Made by a program: the position numbers and the translations under genes
Notes under the pieces: generated by a model
The model's database searches: none
The model's input: the letters and a program-made list of their open reading frames with translations, nothing else
What the model was told of the DNA's origin: nothing
Part shown: one piece after another, positions 18,171 through 28,047 of the stretch
How positions within the stretch are numbered: position 1 is the stretch's first letter
Layout of the letters: each line of letters opens with the position of its first letter
Assembly: GCF_001509795.1 (NCBI RefSeq)
Contig: NZ_LLZN01000078.1
Span: forward strand, 1-64,000
DNA length: 64,000 nt
Source: Streptomyces sp. NRRL WC-3605
GTDB taxonomy: Bacteria > Actinomycetota > Actinomycetes > Streptomycetales > Streptomycetaceae
Reading direction: 5' to 3'

Positions 18171-19388
18171 ATGCGTTCCCCCCACCACATAACGGCGCAT
18201 CACCCCCCGAACCCGTACGAGGAGCTCGGCAGACTGGACGACGGTCCGCTCGCCTCCTTCCTCGTCGAGGACACCGGGTCCCGGCCCGGACAGGCGGAGG
18301 CCCAGGACGACCCCTGGGCCCCGCCGGACCACCGCAGAAACGGCCGGCGCAGGCGGCGCGGACGCTTCGCCGGAGCCCCGCTCGCCCTCAAGGCCGTCGT
18401 CGGCCTCCTCGTCCTCGCCGCCTTCCTCACGCTGGCCGACCGCTGGGCGCTGCTGTACGCCGAACGCCGGTCCGCGGACGCCCTCCAGGACCGTCTGCAG
18501 CTGGCGGCGGCCCCCGAGGTCGAGATCGACGGCTTCCCCTTCCTCACCCAGCTCGCCGGCGAACGGCTGGACTCGGTCAAGGTGACCGTCCCCGACGTAG
18601 CCGCCGACCGCGTCTCGCTCGCGCAGGTGACCGCCACCGCGCACGACGTACGCCTCGACACCGACGGCCCCCTGTCGGTGCGCGGCGCCGACGTGCCCGC
18701 GCTGGAGGGGGACGTCCTGCTCTCCTTCGCCGACCTGCGGCGCGAACTCGGCGCCTCCCAGGTGACGTTCACAGGCGAGGGCCGTGACCGGGTGCGCGCC
18801 CGCGGCACCCTGCCCGTCGCCGGGCACGACCTGAGGCTGCACGCCGAGGCCGAGGTCCGGCGCGAGGGCGAGCGCGGCATCGCCACGCACATCGGCGGGA
18901 TGCGCCTGGAGATCGGCGACCTCGCGACCTACCGCCCCGGCGCCCGCACCTCCGACGGCCTGCACCTGAGCCGGGCGTCGGCGGCCCGGCTGGCCCGCGA
19001 GACCCGCAAGGCGAAGGCGCTCCTGTCCGTCCCGGCCGTCGTCCGGCGCCTCGGCGTCCCCGACTCCGTCGTCCGCGCGGCCCTGCGCGACGAGGCGAAG
19101 CTGACCGAACTCACCGGCAGCCCCCGGTTCGTCCGGCAGGCCATGCGCCTGAATCTCATCGACTTGGCGCTGGACCACCCGAAGCTGCTCGGCCTGCTCG
19201 GCTTCGACCCGGCCCTCCTGGACGCGCTGCCCCGCCTCACCCGCCCCGTCCTCACCGACCGGCTGTCCCTCGGCTTCCGGCTGCCCGAGCCGCCCGACGG
19301 GCGGATACGGCTGCGGGACGTCCGCGTGGAGAAGGACGGCATCCGGGTCCGCCTGGAGGGCACGGACCTGGCGGTCGGCCGGAGTTGA
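18171..19388 (+). CDS. DUF2993 (LmeA-like) membrane-anchored protein
   Basis: A 405-residue protein: a charged, disordered N-terminus (1-60), one transmembrane segment (about 64-88), then a DUF2993 extracytoplasmic domain. The family hallmark GFPFLTQLAGERLDSVKV is clear. DUF2993 includes mycobacterial LmeA, a phospholipid-binding envelope protein, so a lipid-related envelope role is plausible. A second, shorter DUF2993 protein is at 29650. An inverted repeat ends the transcript at 19417-19446. Confidence 0.85.
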   Translation: MRSPHHITAHHPPNPYEELGRLDDGPLASFLVEDTGSRPGQAEAQDDPWAPPDHRRNGRRRRRGRFAGAPLALKAVVGLLVLAAFLTLADRWALLYAERRSADALQDRLQLAAAPEVEIDGFPFLTQLAGERLDSVKVTVPDVAADRVSLAQVTATAHDVRLDTDGPLSVRGADVPALEGDVLLSFADLRRELGASQVTFTGEGRDRVRARGTLPVAGHDLRLHAEAEVRREGERGIATHIGGMRLEIGDLATYRPGARTSDGLHLSRASAARLARETRKAKALLSVPAVVRRLGVPDSVVRAALRDEAKLTELTGSPRFVRQAMRLNLIDLALDHPKLLGLLGFDPALLDALPRLTRPVLTDRLSLGFRLPEPPDGRIRLRDVRVEKDGIRVRLEGTDLAVGRS

Positions 19389-19416
19389 CGGCCCGGGATC
19401 ACCCCAGGTCACGGGT

Positions 19417-19446
19417 GCGGGCCGGACCTTCCGAGGACCGGCCCGC
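19417..19446 (+). terminator. Terminator after the DUF2993 gene
   Basis: A 9-bp perfect stem (GCGGGCCGG with CCGGCCCGC) and a 12-nt loop 28 bp past the stop codon. Confidence 0.65.
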
Positions 19447-19499
19447 TTCCCTCACTCCCTCTCCATCCACCCGCGTCGGCCGGTGGTAGGTTCGGGCGC

Positions 19500-20591
19500 G
19501 TGACAACCACGGGGTCCGCGCGCACGCCGGCGCCGGAGGTCCTTCCCCACGGCCCCGCCGGGCACGACGCCGTCGACGCGTCCACCGACGACCTCGGGAC
19601 GCGGGCCTGGCGATGGCGGCCCGCCACACGACGCGCCACCGGCGCGGCCGCGGCCGTGCTCTGGGCATCGGCCGCCGCCGTCCTCGCCCTCCACCGCCTC
19701 GACCCGGCCGCCGTCGGGGCCGTCCTGCTCGTCATCGCCCCGGCCGCCGCCGCGGCAGGTGTCGTCGCCGGGCGGGCCCGGCGTTCCACGACCGCCGTCG
19801 CCCTTCTCGCGCTGGCCGCCGCCCTGGCCGTCGTCGGCGTCTGGGCCTCGGCCGGCGCCCACGACTGGGCGGGCCCGCTGCGGGCCGCGGGCCTCGCCGG
19901 GGCCGTGGCGGCCGCGCTCGCCCTCGCCGGCTGGTGCACCCCCCTCGGGCGCCCCGCGCTCGCCGGCGCCGCCGCCGTGCTCGGCTGCCTCCTGCTCGGC
20001 GAGGCGGCCGTCCTCTTCCAGGGCGGGGCGCACACGGCCGTGCGGCAGAGCCGGGCCGCCGCCCTGCCGGCCGTGGCCGCCGGACTCGCCCTCGGCGTGC
20101 TCCCGCGGCTCGCCCTGACGGCCTCCGGCCTCACCGCCCTCGACGACCGGCGCACCGTCGGCGTCTCCGTCAGCCGCCACGACGCCGGCACCGCCCTCGC
20201 GGTCACCCATCGCGCGCTGGCCCCGGCGACCGTGGTGCTCGCCCTGGCCGCCGGCGCCTCGGGCGTCCTCCTGCTGCGCACCGCCACCGCGGGGACGGTG
20301 ACGCTCGCCGCCCTGCTGGTCGTGGTCCTGCTGCTGCGCGCCCGCGCGTTCCCCCTCACCGTCGAGGTCGGGGCGCTGCTGCTCGCCGCCGCGGCCGTCG
20401 TGGTGCGGCTCGCCGCCCTGTGGGGGGAAGCGGGGATCGTCGTCCTCGCCCTGCTCGCGGTGGTGCAGCTGACCGTGCACCCGTCCGGGACGCAGCGCGC
20501 ACGGCTGCGCCGGGCCTGCGACCTGCTGGAGCCGTGGGCCGTGCTCGCCCTGGTCCCGGCGGCGGTCGTGGTGTCCGGCGGCTTCGCGTAG
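19500..20591 (+). CDS. EccD-like type VII secretion membrane protein (orphan)
   Basis: A 363-residue polytopic protein with about ten hydrophobic segments after a 40-residue soluble N-terminus. Alternating Ala/Leu/Val helices, the LPRLALTASGLTALDD loop and the C-terminal helix pair resemble the membrane part of EccD, a core component of ESX/type VII secretion. The ubiquitin-like N-terminal domain of EccD is missing. It is followed 14 bp later by a MinD-like ATPase like those in ESX loci, but no eccB, eccC, mycP or WXG100 gene is nearby. It could be a divergent secretion or envelope module. Confidence 0.6.
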   Translation: MTTTGSARTPAPEVLPHGPAGHDAVDASTDDLGTRAWRWRPATRRATGAAAAVLWASAAAVLALHRLDPAAVGAVLLVIAPAAAAAGVVAGRARRSTTAVALLALAAALAVVGVWASAGAHDWAGPLRAAGLAGAVAAALALAGWCTPLGRPALAGAAAVLGCLLLGEAAVLFQGGAHTAVRQSRAAALPAVAAGLALGVLPRLALTASGLTALDDRRTVGVSVSRHDAGTALAVTHRALAPATVVLALAAGASGVLLLRTATAGTVTLAALLVVVLLLRARAFPLTVEVGALLLAAAAVVVRLAALWGEAGIVVLALLAVVQLTVHPSGTQRARLRRACDLLEPWAVLALVPAAVVVSGGFA

Positions 20592-20605
20592 GGCAGGGTG
20601 ACATC

Positions 20606-21646
20606 GTGACGGGGACTCAGGACGCGCACCGCGGCCCGCTCGGGCCCACGCCGGACGCCGGCCGGGACCGGCAGGCACCCCCGCCCCCGGTGCCCCGGCA
20701 GACGTTCGTGCCCGACCAGGGCCGCGGCACGCCCGAGTCGGTGCCGACCGTCGACCCCCGCCTCGCCGTCGCCCTCGGCCGCCCGCAGCACGGCGACACG
20801 GCCGCCCGCCGGGCCGGTGCCTCGCTGCGCAGGCTGACCGCCTCGGCCGCGCAGGAGGTCACCGAGCAGACGCGGCTCGCCCGCGAGGTGCAGCAGCCCG
20901 TCACCACCGGACGGGTCGTCGCCGTCACCTCGATCCGCGGCGGCGTCGGCAAGTCCACGGTCGCCGCGCTCCTCGGACGCACCTTCAACCACTACCGGCA
21001 CGACCCCGTCCTCACCCTGGAGGCCGACGCCGCCCTCGGCACGCTCCCGATGCGGATGGGCGCCAGGACCGTGCGCTGGACCTGCGCCGACCTCGCCTCG
21101 ATCCTGACCCCGTCGATGGGGCTCACCGACCTCACCGGCTATCTGGTGCCCGTCCAGGACGGCGGCTGGCTGCTGCCCGCGAGCCAGGGCCGGGTCGGGG
21201 CCCCGCTGGACGTACGGACCTACCGGACCGTGACCCTCGCGCTGCGCCGCTACTTCGCGGTCACCGTCGTGGACAGCGAGACGCTGCCCGGCGAGGTCGC
21301 GCGGACGGCGATGGACACCGCGCACGCCCGGGTCGTGGTCGCCCCGATGACCGCCGAGGGCATCCACGGCACGCGCCAGGTGCTGGACTGGCTCGCCCAG
21401 CTGCCGCACTCCGCGCTGCACACCACCGTCGTGGCCCTCAGCGCCGCCACCCCGGACGCCACCCTCGACGAGCGGACGGCCGTCGCCCACCTGAGGGAGC
21501 CGGGCGTCCCTGTCGTCCTGCTCCCCTACGACCGGCACCTCGCGCAGGGCGGCCCCATCCGCACCGACATGCTCGCCACCGCCACCCGCGACGCGGCGGT
21601 CCGCCTGGCCGCCGAGGTCATGCGCCGCGCGGCCGGCCCCCGCTGA
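20606..21646 (+). CDS. MinD/ParA-like ATPase (EspI/ESX-associated type)
   Basis: A 346-residue protein with a disordered, Pro-rich N-terminus (1-100) and a MinD/ParA-type P-loop domain. The Walker A, RGGVGKST (111-118), has Arg where the deviant Walker A of the family has Lys. Other motifs are LTLEADAALGTLPMRMG and VVDSETLPGEVARTAMD, in the switch positions. Similar proteins accompany type VII secretion systems. It is 14 bp behind the EccD-like gene and surely co-transcribed. Its 3' end nearly meets the convergent sensor kinase gene. Confidence 0.75.
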   Translation: MTGTQDAHRGPLGPTPDAGRDRQAPPPPVPRQTFVPDQGRGTPESVPTVDPRLAVALGRPQHGDTAARRAGASLRRLTASAAQEVTEQTRLAREVQQPVTTGRVVAVTSIRGGVGKSTVAALLGRTFNHYRHDPVLTLEADAALGTLPMRMGARTVRWTCADLASILTPSMGLTDLTGYLVPVQDGGWLLPASQGRVGAPLDVRTYRTVTLALRRYFAVTVVDSETLPGEVARTAMDTAHARVVVAPMTAEGIHGTRQVLDWLAQLPHSALHTTVVALSAATPDATLDERTAVAHLREPGVPVVLLPYDRHLAQGGPIRTDMLATATRDAAVRLAAEVMRRAAGPR

Positions 21647-21658
21647 CCTCGCTCGCGG

Positions 21659-23104
21659 CTACGGCGTCTCGGGCGGCGGAGTGGGCGCGCCCGGCAGGCG
21701 TACGGTCGCCACCGTGCCGCCGTCCTCGGCGCGGGTCAGCGCGACCTGGCCGCCGGCCTGCTCGACCGTGCGGGCCACGATGGACAGGCCGAGCCCCGAA
21801 CCGGGCAGCGCCCGCGCGCTCGGGGAGCGCCAGAAGCGGTCGAAGACGTACGGCAGTTCGTCGGCCGCGATGCCCGGGCCGTGGTCGCGGACCGTGAGGA
21901 CGCCGTCGGCCAGGGACACCTCGATGGTGCCGTCGGCGGGGCTGAACTTCACGGCGTTGTCGAGGATGTTGACGACCGCCCGCTCCAGCGCCGCCGGTTC
22001 CGCGCGGACGTACCAGGGCCGCAGGTCGGCGCCGATGGTCAGCTCCGGGCCGCGCAGCCGTACCCGGCGCAGGGCGGCCTCCACGGTGTCCGTCAGGGAG
22101 ACCACCTGGACCCGCTCGCCGCGCTGGCCCTGCGGCCGGGACAGCTCCTGCAGGTCGCCGATCAGGGCGGCCAGTTCGGTCATCTGCGCCTTCACCGAGG
22201 CCAGCAGCGCCTTGCGGTCGGCCTCCGGCAGGGGCCGGCCGGTCTCCTCGCTGCGGGTGAGCAGCTCGATGTTGGTGCGCAGCGAGGTGAGGGGCGTGCG
22301 CAGTTCGTGGCCGGCGTCGGCGATCAGCTGCTGCTGCAGCTCGTGCGAGCTGGCCAGCGAGGACGTCATGGAGTTGAAGGACCGGGAGAGCCGGGCGATC
22401 TCGTCCTCGGCGTCGTCCTCCACGGGGATGCGGATGCCCAGGTCCTCGGTGCGGGCCACGTGTTCGACGGCCTCGGTGAGCTTGTCGACGGGCCGCAGCC
22501 CGGCCCGCGCGACCGCGAGCCCGGCCGCCCCCGCGCCCACCACCCCGACGCCGGAGACGAGGAGGAGGATGAGGGCGAGGTCGCTGAGAGTGGCGTGGGT
22601 GCCCTCCAGCGACACGCCGATGGTGATGGCCACGTAGGACTGCTGCCCGGTGCCGGCGTTCTGGGCCAACTGCGGCACGGTGATGACCCGGACCGGGGTC
22701 CCGTCCTCGGCCGTGCTGTTGTGGATGACGCCCTCGCTGGCCGACCCGTCCCTGATCACGTCCTTGTCGGACTGGGTGACCTTGATCGCGCCGATCGAGT
22801 CGGCCGTGACGCAGGGCGTCCCGTCGGCCTTGACGATCTGGGTGTACAGGTTCCGGAAGGGCCCCGGGTCCTGCGGGGACGTGGTGCAGTCGGTGAGCGC
22901 GCGCTGCAGCTCGACCCACTGTCCCGGCTTGGTGCGCACCGCCTGGCGCAGGTCGTCGTTCAGCTGCTCGTACAGCTTGCCCTGCACCAGGAACCAGCAC
23001 GTCACCGACACCGCCGCCACCGCGAACGCCACCGCCGCCGCGACCAGCAGCGACAGCCGTGTGCGGATCGGCAGCGTGCGGAGGCGGCGCAGCGCCCTGC
23101 TCAC
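21659..23104 (-). CDS. cssS: Sensor histidine kinase (CssS/MprB-type)
   Basis: A 481-residue classical kinase: TM1 (about 16-40), a 130-residue extracytoplasmic sensor with two Cys (73 and 98), TM2 (about 174-200), HAMP, H-box [20 protein letters not shown] with phosphorylated His266, then N-box [16 protein letters not shown] and GLGLSIV. The GTG start overlaps the cssR stop (GTGA). With the HtrA-like protease upstream the set matches the CssRS secretion-stress system described in S. lividans/S. coelicolor and mycobacterial MprAB-PepD. It probably senses misfolded secreted proteins. Confidence 0.85.
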   Translation of the reverse strand: MSRALRRLRTLPIRTRLSLLVAAAVAFAVAAVSVTCWFLVQGKLYEQLNDDLRQAVRTKPGQWVELQRALTDCTTSPQDPGPFRNLYTQIVKADGTPCVTADSIGAIKVTQSDKDVIRDGSASEGVIHNSTAEDGTPVRVITVPQLAQNAGTGQQSYVAITIGVSLEGTHATLSDLALILLLVSGVGVVGAGAAGLAVARAGLRPVDKLTEAVEHVARTEDLGIRIPVEDDAEDEIARLSRSFNSMTSSLASSHELQQQLIADAGHELRTPLTSLRTNIELLTRSEETGRPLPEADRKALLASVKAQMTELAALIGDLQELSRPQGQRGERVQVVSLTDTVEAALRRVRLRGPELTIGADLRPWYVRAEPAALERAVVNILDNAVKFSPADGTIEVSLADGVLTVRDHGPGIAADELPYVFDRFWRSPSARALPGSGLGLSIVARTVEQAGGQVALTRAEDGGTVATVRLPGAPTPPPETP

Positions 23105-23835
23105 TCGGCGCCGCCCTGGCGCAGCACGTACCCCACGCCCCGGACGGTGTGCACGAGCCGCGGCTCGCCGCCCGCCTCCGTCTTGCGGCGCAGGTACATG
23201 ACGTAGACGTCGAGGGAGTTGGAGGACGGCTCGAAGTCGAAGCCCCAGACGGCTTTCAGGATCTGCTCGCGGGTCAGGACCTGCCGGGGGTGCGTCAGGA
23301 ACATCTCCAGCAGCGTGAACTCGGTGCGGGTCAGCTCCACGGGCCGCCCGCCCCGGAAGACCTCCCGGGTCGCGAGGTTCATCCGCAGGTCGGCGAAGGT
23401 CAGCACCTCGTCGTCGTCCGCCCGGCCCGCGCCGGCCGCCGCGTAGGAGCTGCGCCGCAGCAGCGCGCGGACCCGGGCGAACAGCTCGTCCAGTTCGAAC
23501 GGCTTGACGAGGTAGTCGTCGGCTCCGGCGTCCAGCCCGGTGACGCGGTCGCCGACGGTGTCGCGGGCGGTGAGCATCAGGATCGGCGTGGTGTCACCGC
23601 CGGCACGGATCCGGCGGGCGGCGGTCAGGCCGTCCATCCGGGGCATCTGGATGTCGAGGACGACCAGGTCGGGCCGGTAGGCGGCCGCCTTCTCCAGGGC
23701 GTCCGCGCCGTCGACCGCGACCTCGGTGCCGTAGCCCTCGAAGGCGAGGCTGCGCTGGAGGGCCTCGCGCACCGCCGGCTCGTCGTCGACGATCAGGATG
23801 CGCTGCGGGTCACGGTCGGCGTCGGCGGGGCTCAT
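23101..23835 (-). CDS. cssR: Response regulator (CssR/MprA-type, OmpR family)
   Basis: A 244-residue OmpR/PhoB regulator. The receiver has the acidic pair Asp17-Asp18, phospho-acceptor Asp61 (LVVLDIQMP), Thr89 and Lys111 (LVKPF). The C-terminal winged helix is complete ([26 protein letters not shown] region to VRGVGYVLR). It is co-transcribed with the kinase and follows the protease gene by 92 bp. YTCAG direct repeats upstream of htrA are candidate binding sites. Confidence 0.88.
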   Translation of the reverse strand: MSPADADRDPQRILIVDDEPAVREALQRSLAFEGYGTEVAVDGADALEKAAAYRPDLVVLDIQMPRMDGLTAARRIRAGGDTTPILMLTARDTVGDRVTGLDAGADDYLVKPFELDELFARVRALLRRSSYAAAGAGRADDDEVLTFADLRMNLATREVFRGGRPVELTRTEFTLLEMFLTHPRQVLTREQILKAVWGFDFEPSSNSLDVYVMYLRRKTEAGGEPRLVHTVRGVGYVLRQGGAE

Positions 23836-23927
23836 CGGCTCGGGTTCCTCGGGTGCGACGGGACGGGGACGGGTGTGCGGGCGTCCAGGGTCTGGACCTC
23901 TTCAGCCTCGCACGGTTCACGGCCTTC

Positions 23928-24986
23928 TCAGCTCTGTGCTCCCGCCCGCAGCTTGGCCAGGTCCGCCTTGACCGTGTTCACGGGGATGGCGAAGCCCAGG
24001 CCGACGCTGCCGGCGTCGGAGGAGCCCGACGACCCGGCGGCCGAGTACATCGCCGAGTTGATGCCGATGATGTTCCCGTTCATGTCGATGAGCGCGCCAC
24101 CGGAGTTGCCGGGATTCAGGGACGCGTCCGTCTGGATCGCCTTGTACGTCGTCGTCGAGGACCCGGTGTCGCCGTTGAACTGGCGGCCGCCGAACTCGAA
24201 CGGCCAGCCGCCGTCCGGCTGCTGTTGCTGCTGCTGCCCCTCTTCCGTGGAGACCGTGACGTCGCGGTCGAGCGCGGAGACGATGCCGCTGGTGACCGTG
24301 CCGGTCAGGCCCTCGGGCGAGCCGATCGCCACGACCTGGTCGCCGACCTGGACCCGCCCGGAGTCGCCGAGGGTGGCCGCCGGCAGCCCGGACGCGCCCT
24401 TGAGCTTGATCAGCGCGAGGTCCTTGCCGCTGTCGGTGCCGACGACGTCGGCGGTGTACCGCTTGCCGTCGTCGGTCCGGACGGTGACCTGGGAGGCGCC
24501 GGAGACGACGTGGTTGTTGGTGACGATCTCGCCGTCGCTCGTGATGATCACGCCGGAACCGGTGGAGGTGCCGGCGTTGGACTGCGCCTTGATCTCCACG
24601 ATGCTCGGGCTGACCGCCTTGGCGACCCCGGCGACCGTGCCCTTCTGGCTGGAGGGGACGACGGTGGTCCCGGCGGGCGCCGCGGTGGCGGCGGTGTCGT
24701 CGCGGGTCAGCTCCTGGATGCCGTAGGCGGTGCCGCCGCCGATCGCCGCGGCGACGATCGCCACCGCGGCGAGGAGGGCTACGGGGCGGCCGCGCCTGCG
24801 GCGCCGCCCGGCCGGCGGCTGCGCGGCCGGCTCGGAGAGGAGAGCGGTGGGCGCCGTCCCGCCCGCGGGGTGACCGGCCGGGTAGGCCGGCGGGGGCGGC
24901 CACTCCGGGTTCACGGGGGAGGAGGCGTGCTGCTGGGCGCCCTGGTACGGGTCGTCGTCGCCGCTGCGGCGGTAGCTCTCGGTCAT
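23928..24986 (-). CDS. HtrA-like trypsin-family serine protease without PDZ domain
   Basis: A 352-residue protease with a disordered Pro-rich cytoplasmic N-terminus, one transmembrane anchor (about 68-90) and an extracytoplasmic trypsin-like domain. The catalytic triad is His159 (TNNHVV), Asp189 (KDLALIK) and Ser295 (GNSGG). A run of six Gln (251-256) lies in a surface loop. The protein ends about 30 residues after the protease core, so the C-terminal PDZ domain usual in HtrA/DegP is absent. It is the first gene of the htrA-cssR-cssS block and is likely a stress-induced quality-control protease. From memory its S. coelicolor counterpart has been called htrA2. Confidence 0.9.
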   Translation of the reverse strand: MTESYRRSGDDDPYQGAQQHASSPVNPEWPPPPAYPAGHPAGGTAPTALLSEPAAQPPAGRRRRRGRPVALLAAVAIVAAAIGGGTAYGIQELTRDDTAATAAPAGTTVVPSSQKGTVAGVAKAVSPSIVEIKAQSNAGTSTGSGVIITSDGEIVTNNHVVSGASQVTVRTDDGKRYTADVVGTDSGKDLALIKLKGASGLPAATLGDSGRVQVGDQVVAIGSPEGLTGTVTSGIVSALDRDVTVSTEEGQQQQQQPDGGWPFEFGGRQFNGDTGSSTTTYKAIQTDASLNPGNSGGALIDMNGNIIGINSAMYSAAGSSGSSDAGSVGLGFAIPVNTVKADLAKLRAGAQS

Positions 24987-25016
24987 ACGACCGAGCGTGG
25001 CGCCCGAGGATGAGAG

Positions 25017-25040
25017 CTTCCTGAGGGCGGGCTGAGAAGC
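25017..25040 (-). promoter_or_regulatory. Direct repeats upstream of the HtrA-like gene
   Basis: On the minus strand CTTCTCAGCCCGCCCTCAGG holds two YTCAG units 11 bp apart, about one helical turn, 31-54 bp upstream of the protease start. Spacing and position suit an OmpR-type regulator such as the CssR-like protein encoded downstream. Confidence 0.45.
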
Positions 25041-25083
25041 CCGGCAGAAGACCGTATGCCCGATATAAAGGCCGGCCGGACGG

Positions 25084-26106
25084 TCAGGCGCAGCCGCAGG
25101 ACTGGCGCTGCACGAGCCGGGACGGGAACACCTTCAGCCGCTCCCGGCGCGAGCCCGCGACCCGCACCCCGTCGTCGAGGACGAGGTCGACCGCGGCGCG
25201 CGCCATGGCCGAGCGGTCGGAGGCGACCGTCGTCAGCGGCGGGTCCGCGAGCGCCGCCTCCTTGATGTCGTCGAAGCCGGTGACGGCCAGCTCGCCGGGG
25301 ACGTCGATGCGCAGCTCGCGCGCCGCGCGCAGCACACCGATGGCCTGGTCGTCGGTGGAGCAGAAGATCGCGGGGGGCCGCCGCGGGCCGGACAGGATGT
25401 CGAGCGCTATGCGGTAGGCGTCGTAGCGGTTGTACGGCGCCTCGAAGAGCCGTCCCTCGGTGGGCAGCCCGGCCTCGGCCATGGCCCGCTTCCAGCCCTC
25501 GACGTGGTCGGAGACCGGGTCGCCGACCGCCGGGGTCTCCGCGGTGCCGCCCATACAGGCGACGTACGGGTACCCGTGCTCCAGCAGATGGCGTACGGCG
25601 AGCTGGGCGCCGCCCAGGTCGTCGGTGACGACGGCGACGTCGTCGATGGCCTCGGGCCGCTCGTGCAGCAGGACGACCCGGGCGTCCCACGCCTCGATCT
25701 CGGCGGCGGCCAGGTCGTTCAGGGCGTGCGAGACGAGGATGAGCCCGGAGACCCGCATCCCGAGGAACGCCCGCAGATAGTGCACCTCGCGCTCGCCGAC
25801 GTAGTCGGAGTTGCCGACGAGGACCATCTTCCCGCGCTCGGCGGCGGCCCACTCGACCGCGTGCGCCATCTCCCCGAAGAAGGGCTGGCGGGCGTCCGGC
25901 ACGATCAGGCCTATGAGGTCCGTGCGCCGCGAGGCCATCGCCTGGGCGACCCGGTCGGGCCGGTAGCCCAGCTCCTTGATCGCGGCGAGCACGCGCTCGC
26001 GGGTGGCCGGGGCGACCGGCCGGGGTCCGTTGTTGATGACATAGCTGACGACGGCGGTGGATGTCCCCGCCAGTCGTGCGACGTCATCGCGAGTCACCTT
26101 GGCCAC
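25084..26106 (-). CDS. LacI-family transcriptional regulator
   Basis: A 340-residue LacI regulator. The N-terminal helix-turn-helix and hinge helix ([24 protein letters not shown], residues 4-50) are complete. The sugar-binding-protein-like effector domain follows ([43 protein letters not shown]). The C-terminus carries three clustered Cys (SCGC), unusual for the family. No sugar transporter or hydrolase gene is adjacent, so the effector cannot be guessed. It lies between glnR and the HtrA operon on the same strand with its own spacing on both sides. Confidence 0.92.
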   Translation of the reverse strand: MAKVTRDDVARLAGTSTAVVSYVINNGPRPVAPATRERVLAAIKELGYRPDRVAQAMASRRTDLIGLIVPDARQPFFGEMAHAVEWAAAERGKMVLVGNSDYVGEREVHYLRAFLGMRVSGLILVSHALNDLAAAEIEAWDARVVLLHERPEAIDDVAVVTDDLGGAQLAVRHLLEHGYPYVACMGGTAETPAVGDPVSDHVEGWKRAMAEAGLPTEGRLFEAPYNRYDAYRIALDILSGPRRPPAIFCSTDDQAIGVLRAARELRIDVPGELAVTGFDDIKEAALADPPLTTVASDRSAMARAAVDLVLDDGVRVAGSRRERLKVFPSRLVQRQSCGCA

Positions 26107-26210
26107 GCGCGGAGTCTACGCGGATGGACCCGCTCTGGGCAGGGCGTGCGGAAGCGTCCCGTATGCCGGACGGGGCCCGGCCGCGCCGGTGCGCCCCGCC
26201 CGGGGTGCCG

Positions 26211-26990
26211 CTACGCGTCGGCCCGGACCTCGGCGGCGTCCAGGGCGGCCGCTGTGTCCGCATCCACCGGCTTTGCCCGCCCCGCCGGGGCCTTCGGCTC
26301 CTCGGCGGACCGCTCGGGCTTCTCCGGGGTAACGAATCGATAACCGACGTTGCGGACGGTGCCGATCAGCGACTCGTGCTCGGGGCCGAGCTTCGCGCGC
26401 AGCCGCCGTACGTGCACGTCCACCGTCCGGGTGCCGCCGAAGTAGTCGTAGCCCCAGACCTCCTGGAGGAGCTGGGCGCGGGTGAAGACGCGGCCCGGGT
26501 GCTGGGCGAGGTACTTCAGCAGCTCGAACTCCTTGAAGGTCAGGTCCAGGACCCGGCCCTTCAGTTTCGCGCTGTAGGTGGCCTCGTCCACGGACAGGTC
26601 GCCGTTGCGGATCTCCATGGGGGAGTCGTCGTTGACGATCTGCTGGCGGCCCATGGCGAGCCGCAGCCGGGCCTCGACCTCGGCGGGGCCCGCCGTGTCG
26701 AGCAGGACGTCGTCGATGCCCCAGTCGGCGGTGACGGCGGCGAGGCCGCCCTCGGTGACGACCAGGACGAGCGGGCAGCCGGGGCCGGTGGAGCGCAGCA
26801 GCTGGCACAGGCTGCGCACCTGCGGCAGGTCGCGCCGGCCGTCGACGAGGATGACGTCGGCGCCGGGGGTGTCGACGAGGGCGGGGCCCTCGGCGGGGGC
26901 CACGCGCACGTTGTGCAGCAGCAGGCCGAGTGCGGGGAGCACCTCCGTCGACGGCTGGAGGGCGTTGGTCAGGAGCAGCAGAGAACTCAT
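26211..26990 (-). CDS. glnR: Global nitrogen regulator GlnR
   Basis: A 259-residue orphan OmpR-type regulator that controls glutamine synthetase, ammonium uptake and nitrate/nitrite reductases in Streptomyces. The N-terminal receiver is atypical: Asp50 (ADVILVD) is kept, but the usual acidic pair is missing, as in studied GlnR proteins, which act without phosphorylation. The winged helix ([20 protein letters not shown] to VRNVGYRFV) is complete. A low-complexity Ala/Glu/Lys tail follows. The ATG has GAGGAGG upstream. No kinase gene is adjacent, and it is divergent from the hydrolase at 27162. Confidence 0.94.
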   Translation of the reverse strand: MSSLLLLTNALQPSTEVLPALGLLLHNVRVAPAEGPALVDTPGADVILVDGRRDLPQVRSLCQLLRSTGPGCPLVLVVTEGGLAAVTADWGIDDVLLDTAGPAEVEARLRLAMGRQQIVNDDSPMEIRNGDLSVDEATYSAKLKGRVLDLTFKEFELLKYLAQHPGRVFTRAQLLQEVWGYDYFGGTRTVDVHVRRLRAKLGPEHESLIGTVRNVGYRFVTPEKPERSAEEPKAPAGRAKPVDADTAAALDAAEVRADA

Positions 26991-27161
26991 ACGTCTGGTT
27001 CCTCCTCGGTCCCTGCGAGGACGTGTGCGGTACGGAACTGCTCTGCGTTCCCGAAGGCCCCGTACACCCGCGGTCTCCCGCGTCGTATACAACGCTTCCG
27101 AAAGCACAAAAGGACCCGGGGGCAACGCTGCCCGAGTCCTCTGCCCAGCAGAATAGCCCAC

Positions 27162-28010
27162 ATGAGCAACGGTCCGGCAGGTCATGTGGCACGTTCCACG
27201 GTTCGTCCGAATTCCGAGACGGCCGGACGGGTACCTATCCGGACGTTCCTGCGCACGGCGGACGGTGTGGCCGTCGATTCCGTATACGACCCGGGTCAGG
27301 TCGTATACGACGCCTCCCGGCCGTCCGGCGGTGCCCCGGTGTTCGTCGTCGCGCACGGCTTCACGGGTGACGCGGACCGGCCGCATGTTCGACGGGTGGC
27401 GGGCGTCCTCCGGCGGTACGGCGCGGTCGTCACCTTCTCCTTCCGCGGTCACGGCGCCTCGGGCGGCCGGTCGACGGTCGGCGACCGGGAGGTGCTGGAC
27501 CTCGCGGCCGCCGTGCGGTGGGCGCGCGGACTCGGGCACGCGCGCGTGGTGACCGTCGGCTTCTCCATGGGCGGCTCGGTGGTGCTGCGGCACGCGGCGC
27601 TCCACCGCGACGACGACGCCCGCACGGACGCGGTCGTGTCGGTGAGCGCGCCCGCCCGCTGGTACTACCGGGGCACGCCGCTGATGCGCCGGCTGCACTG
27701 GATGGTCACCCGCCCCGAGGGCCGGCTGGTGGGCCGCTACGGCTTCCGCGTCCGCATCCACCACCGCGACTGGGACCCGGTCCCGATGTCCCCGGTCGAG
27801 GCGGCCCCCCGGATCGCGCCGACCCCGCTGCTGATCGTGCACGGCGACCGGGACGCCTATTTCCCTCTCGACCACCCCCGGATGCTGGCCGCCGCGGCCG
27901 GTGACCACGCCGATCTCTGGCTGGAGCCCGGCATGGGGCACGCTGAGAACGCGGCCGGTGACGACCTCCTCGCCCGGATCGGGGACTGGGCCGTCACCCG
28001 GTGCGGCTAG
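27162..28010 (+). CDS. Alpha/beta hydrolase
   Basis: A 282-residue alpha/beta-hydrolase-fold protein of cytoplasmic type. The nucleophile elbow is GFSMGG, the acid is in HGDRDAYF and the histidine in GMGHAEN, so the triad is complete; the oxyanion region is AHGFTG. The substrate is unknown. I chose the ATG at 27162, but its ribosome binding site is weak. An inverted repeat with GTATACGACC arms lies inside the first 50 codons. It is divergent from glnR and followed by a MoaD-like gene 37 bp later. Confidence 0.85.
   Translation: MSNGPAGHVARSTVRPNSETAGRVPIRTFLRTADGVAVDSVYDPGQVVYDASRPSGGAPVFVVAHGFTGDADRPHVRRVAGVLRRYGAVVTFSFRGHGASGGRSTVGDREVLDLAAAVRWARGLGHARVVTVGFSMGGSVVLRHAALHRDDDARTDAVVSVSAPARWYYRGTPLMRRLHWMVTRPEGRLVGRYGFRVRIHHRDWDPVPMSPVEAAPRIAPTPLLIVHGDRDAYFPLDHPRMLAAAAGDHADLWLEPGMGHAENAAGDDLLARIGDWAVTRCG
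27282..27308. repeat. Inverted repeat GTATACGACC-N7-GGTCGTATAC
   Basis: Perfect 10-bp arms (27282-27291 and 27299-27308) inside the 5' end of the hydrolase gene. The half-site GTCGTATAC also occurs at 27082-27090 in the glnR-hydrolase intergenic region. Either a regulator site or codon coincidence. Confidence 0.5.
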
Positions 28011-28047
28011 CCTGACCGTGTACACAGACGACCGATCGAGGGACGGG

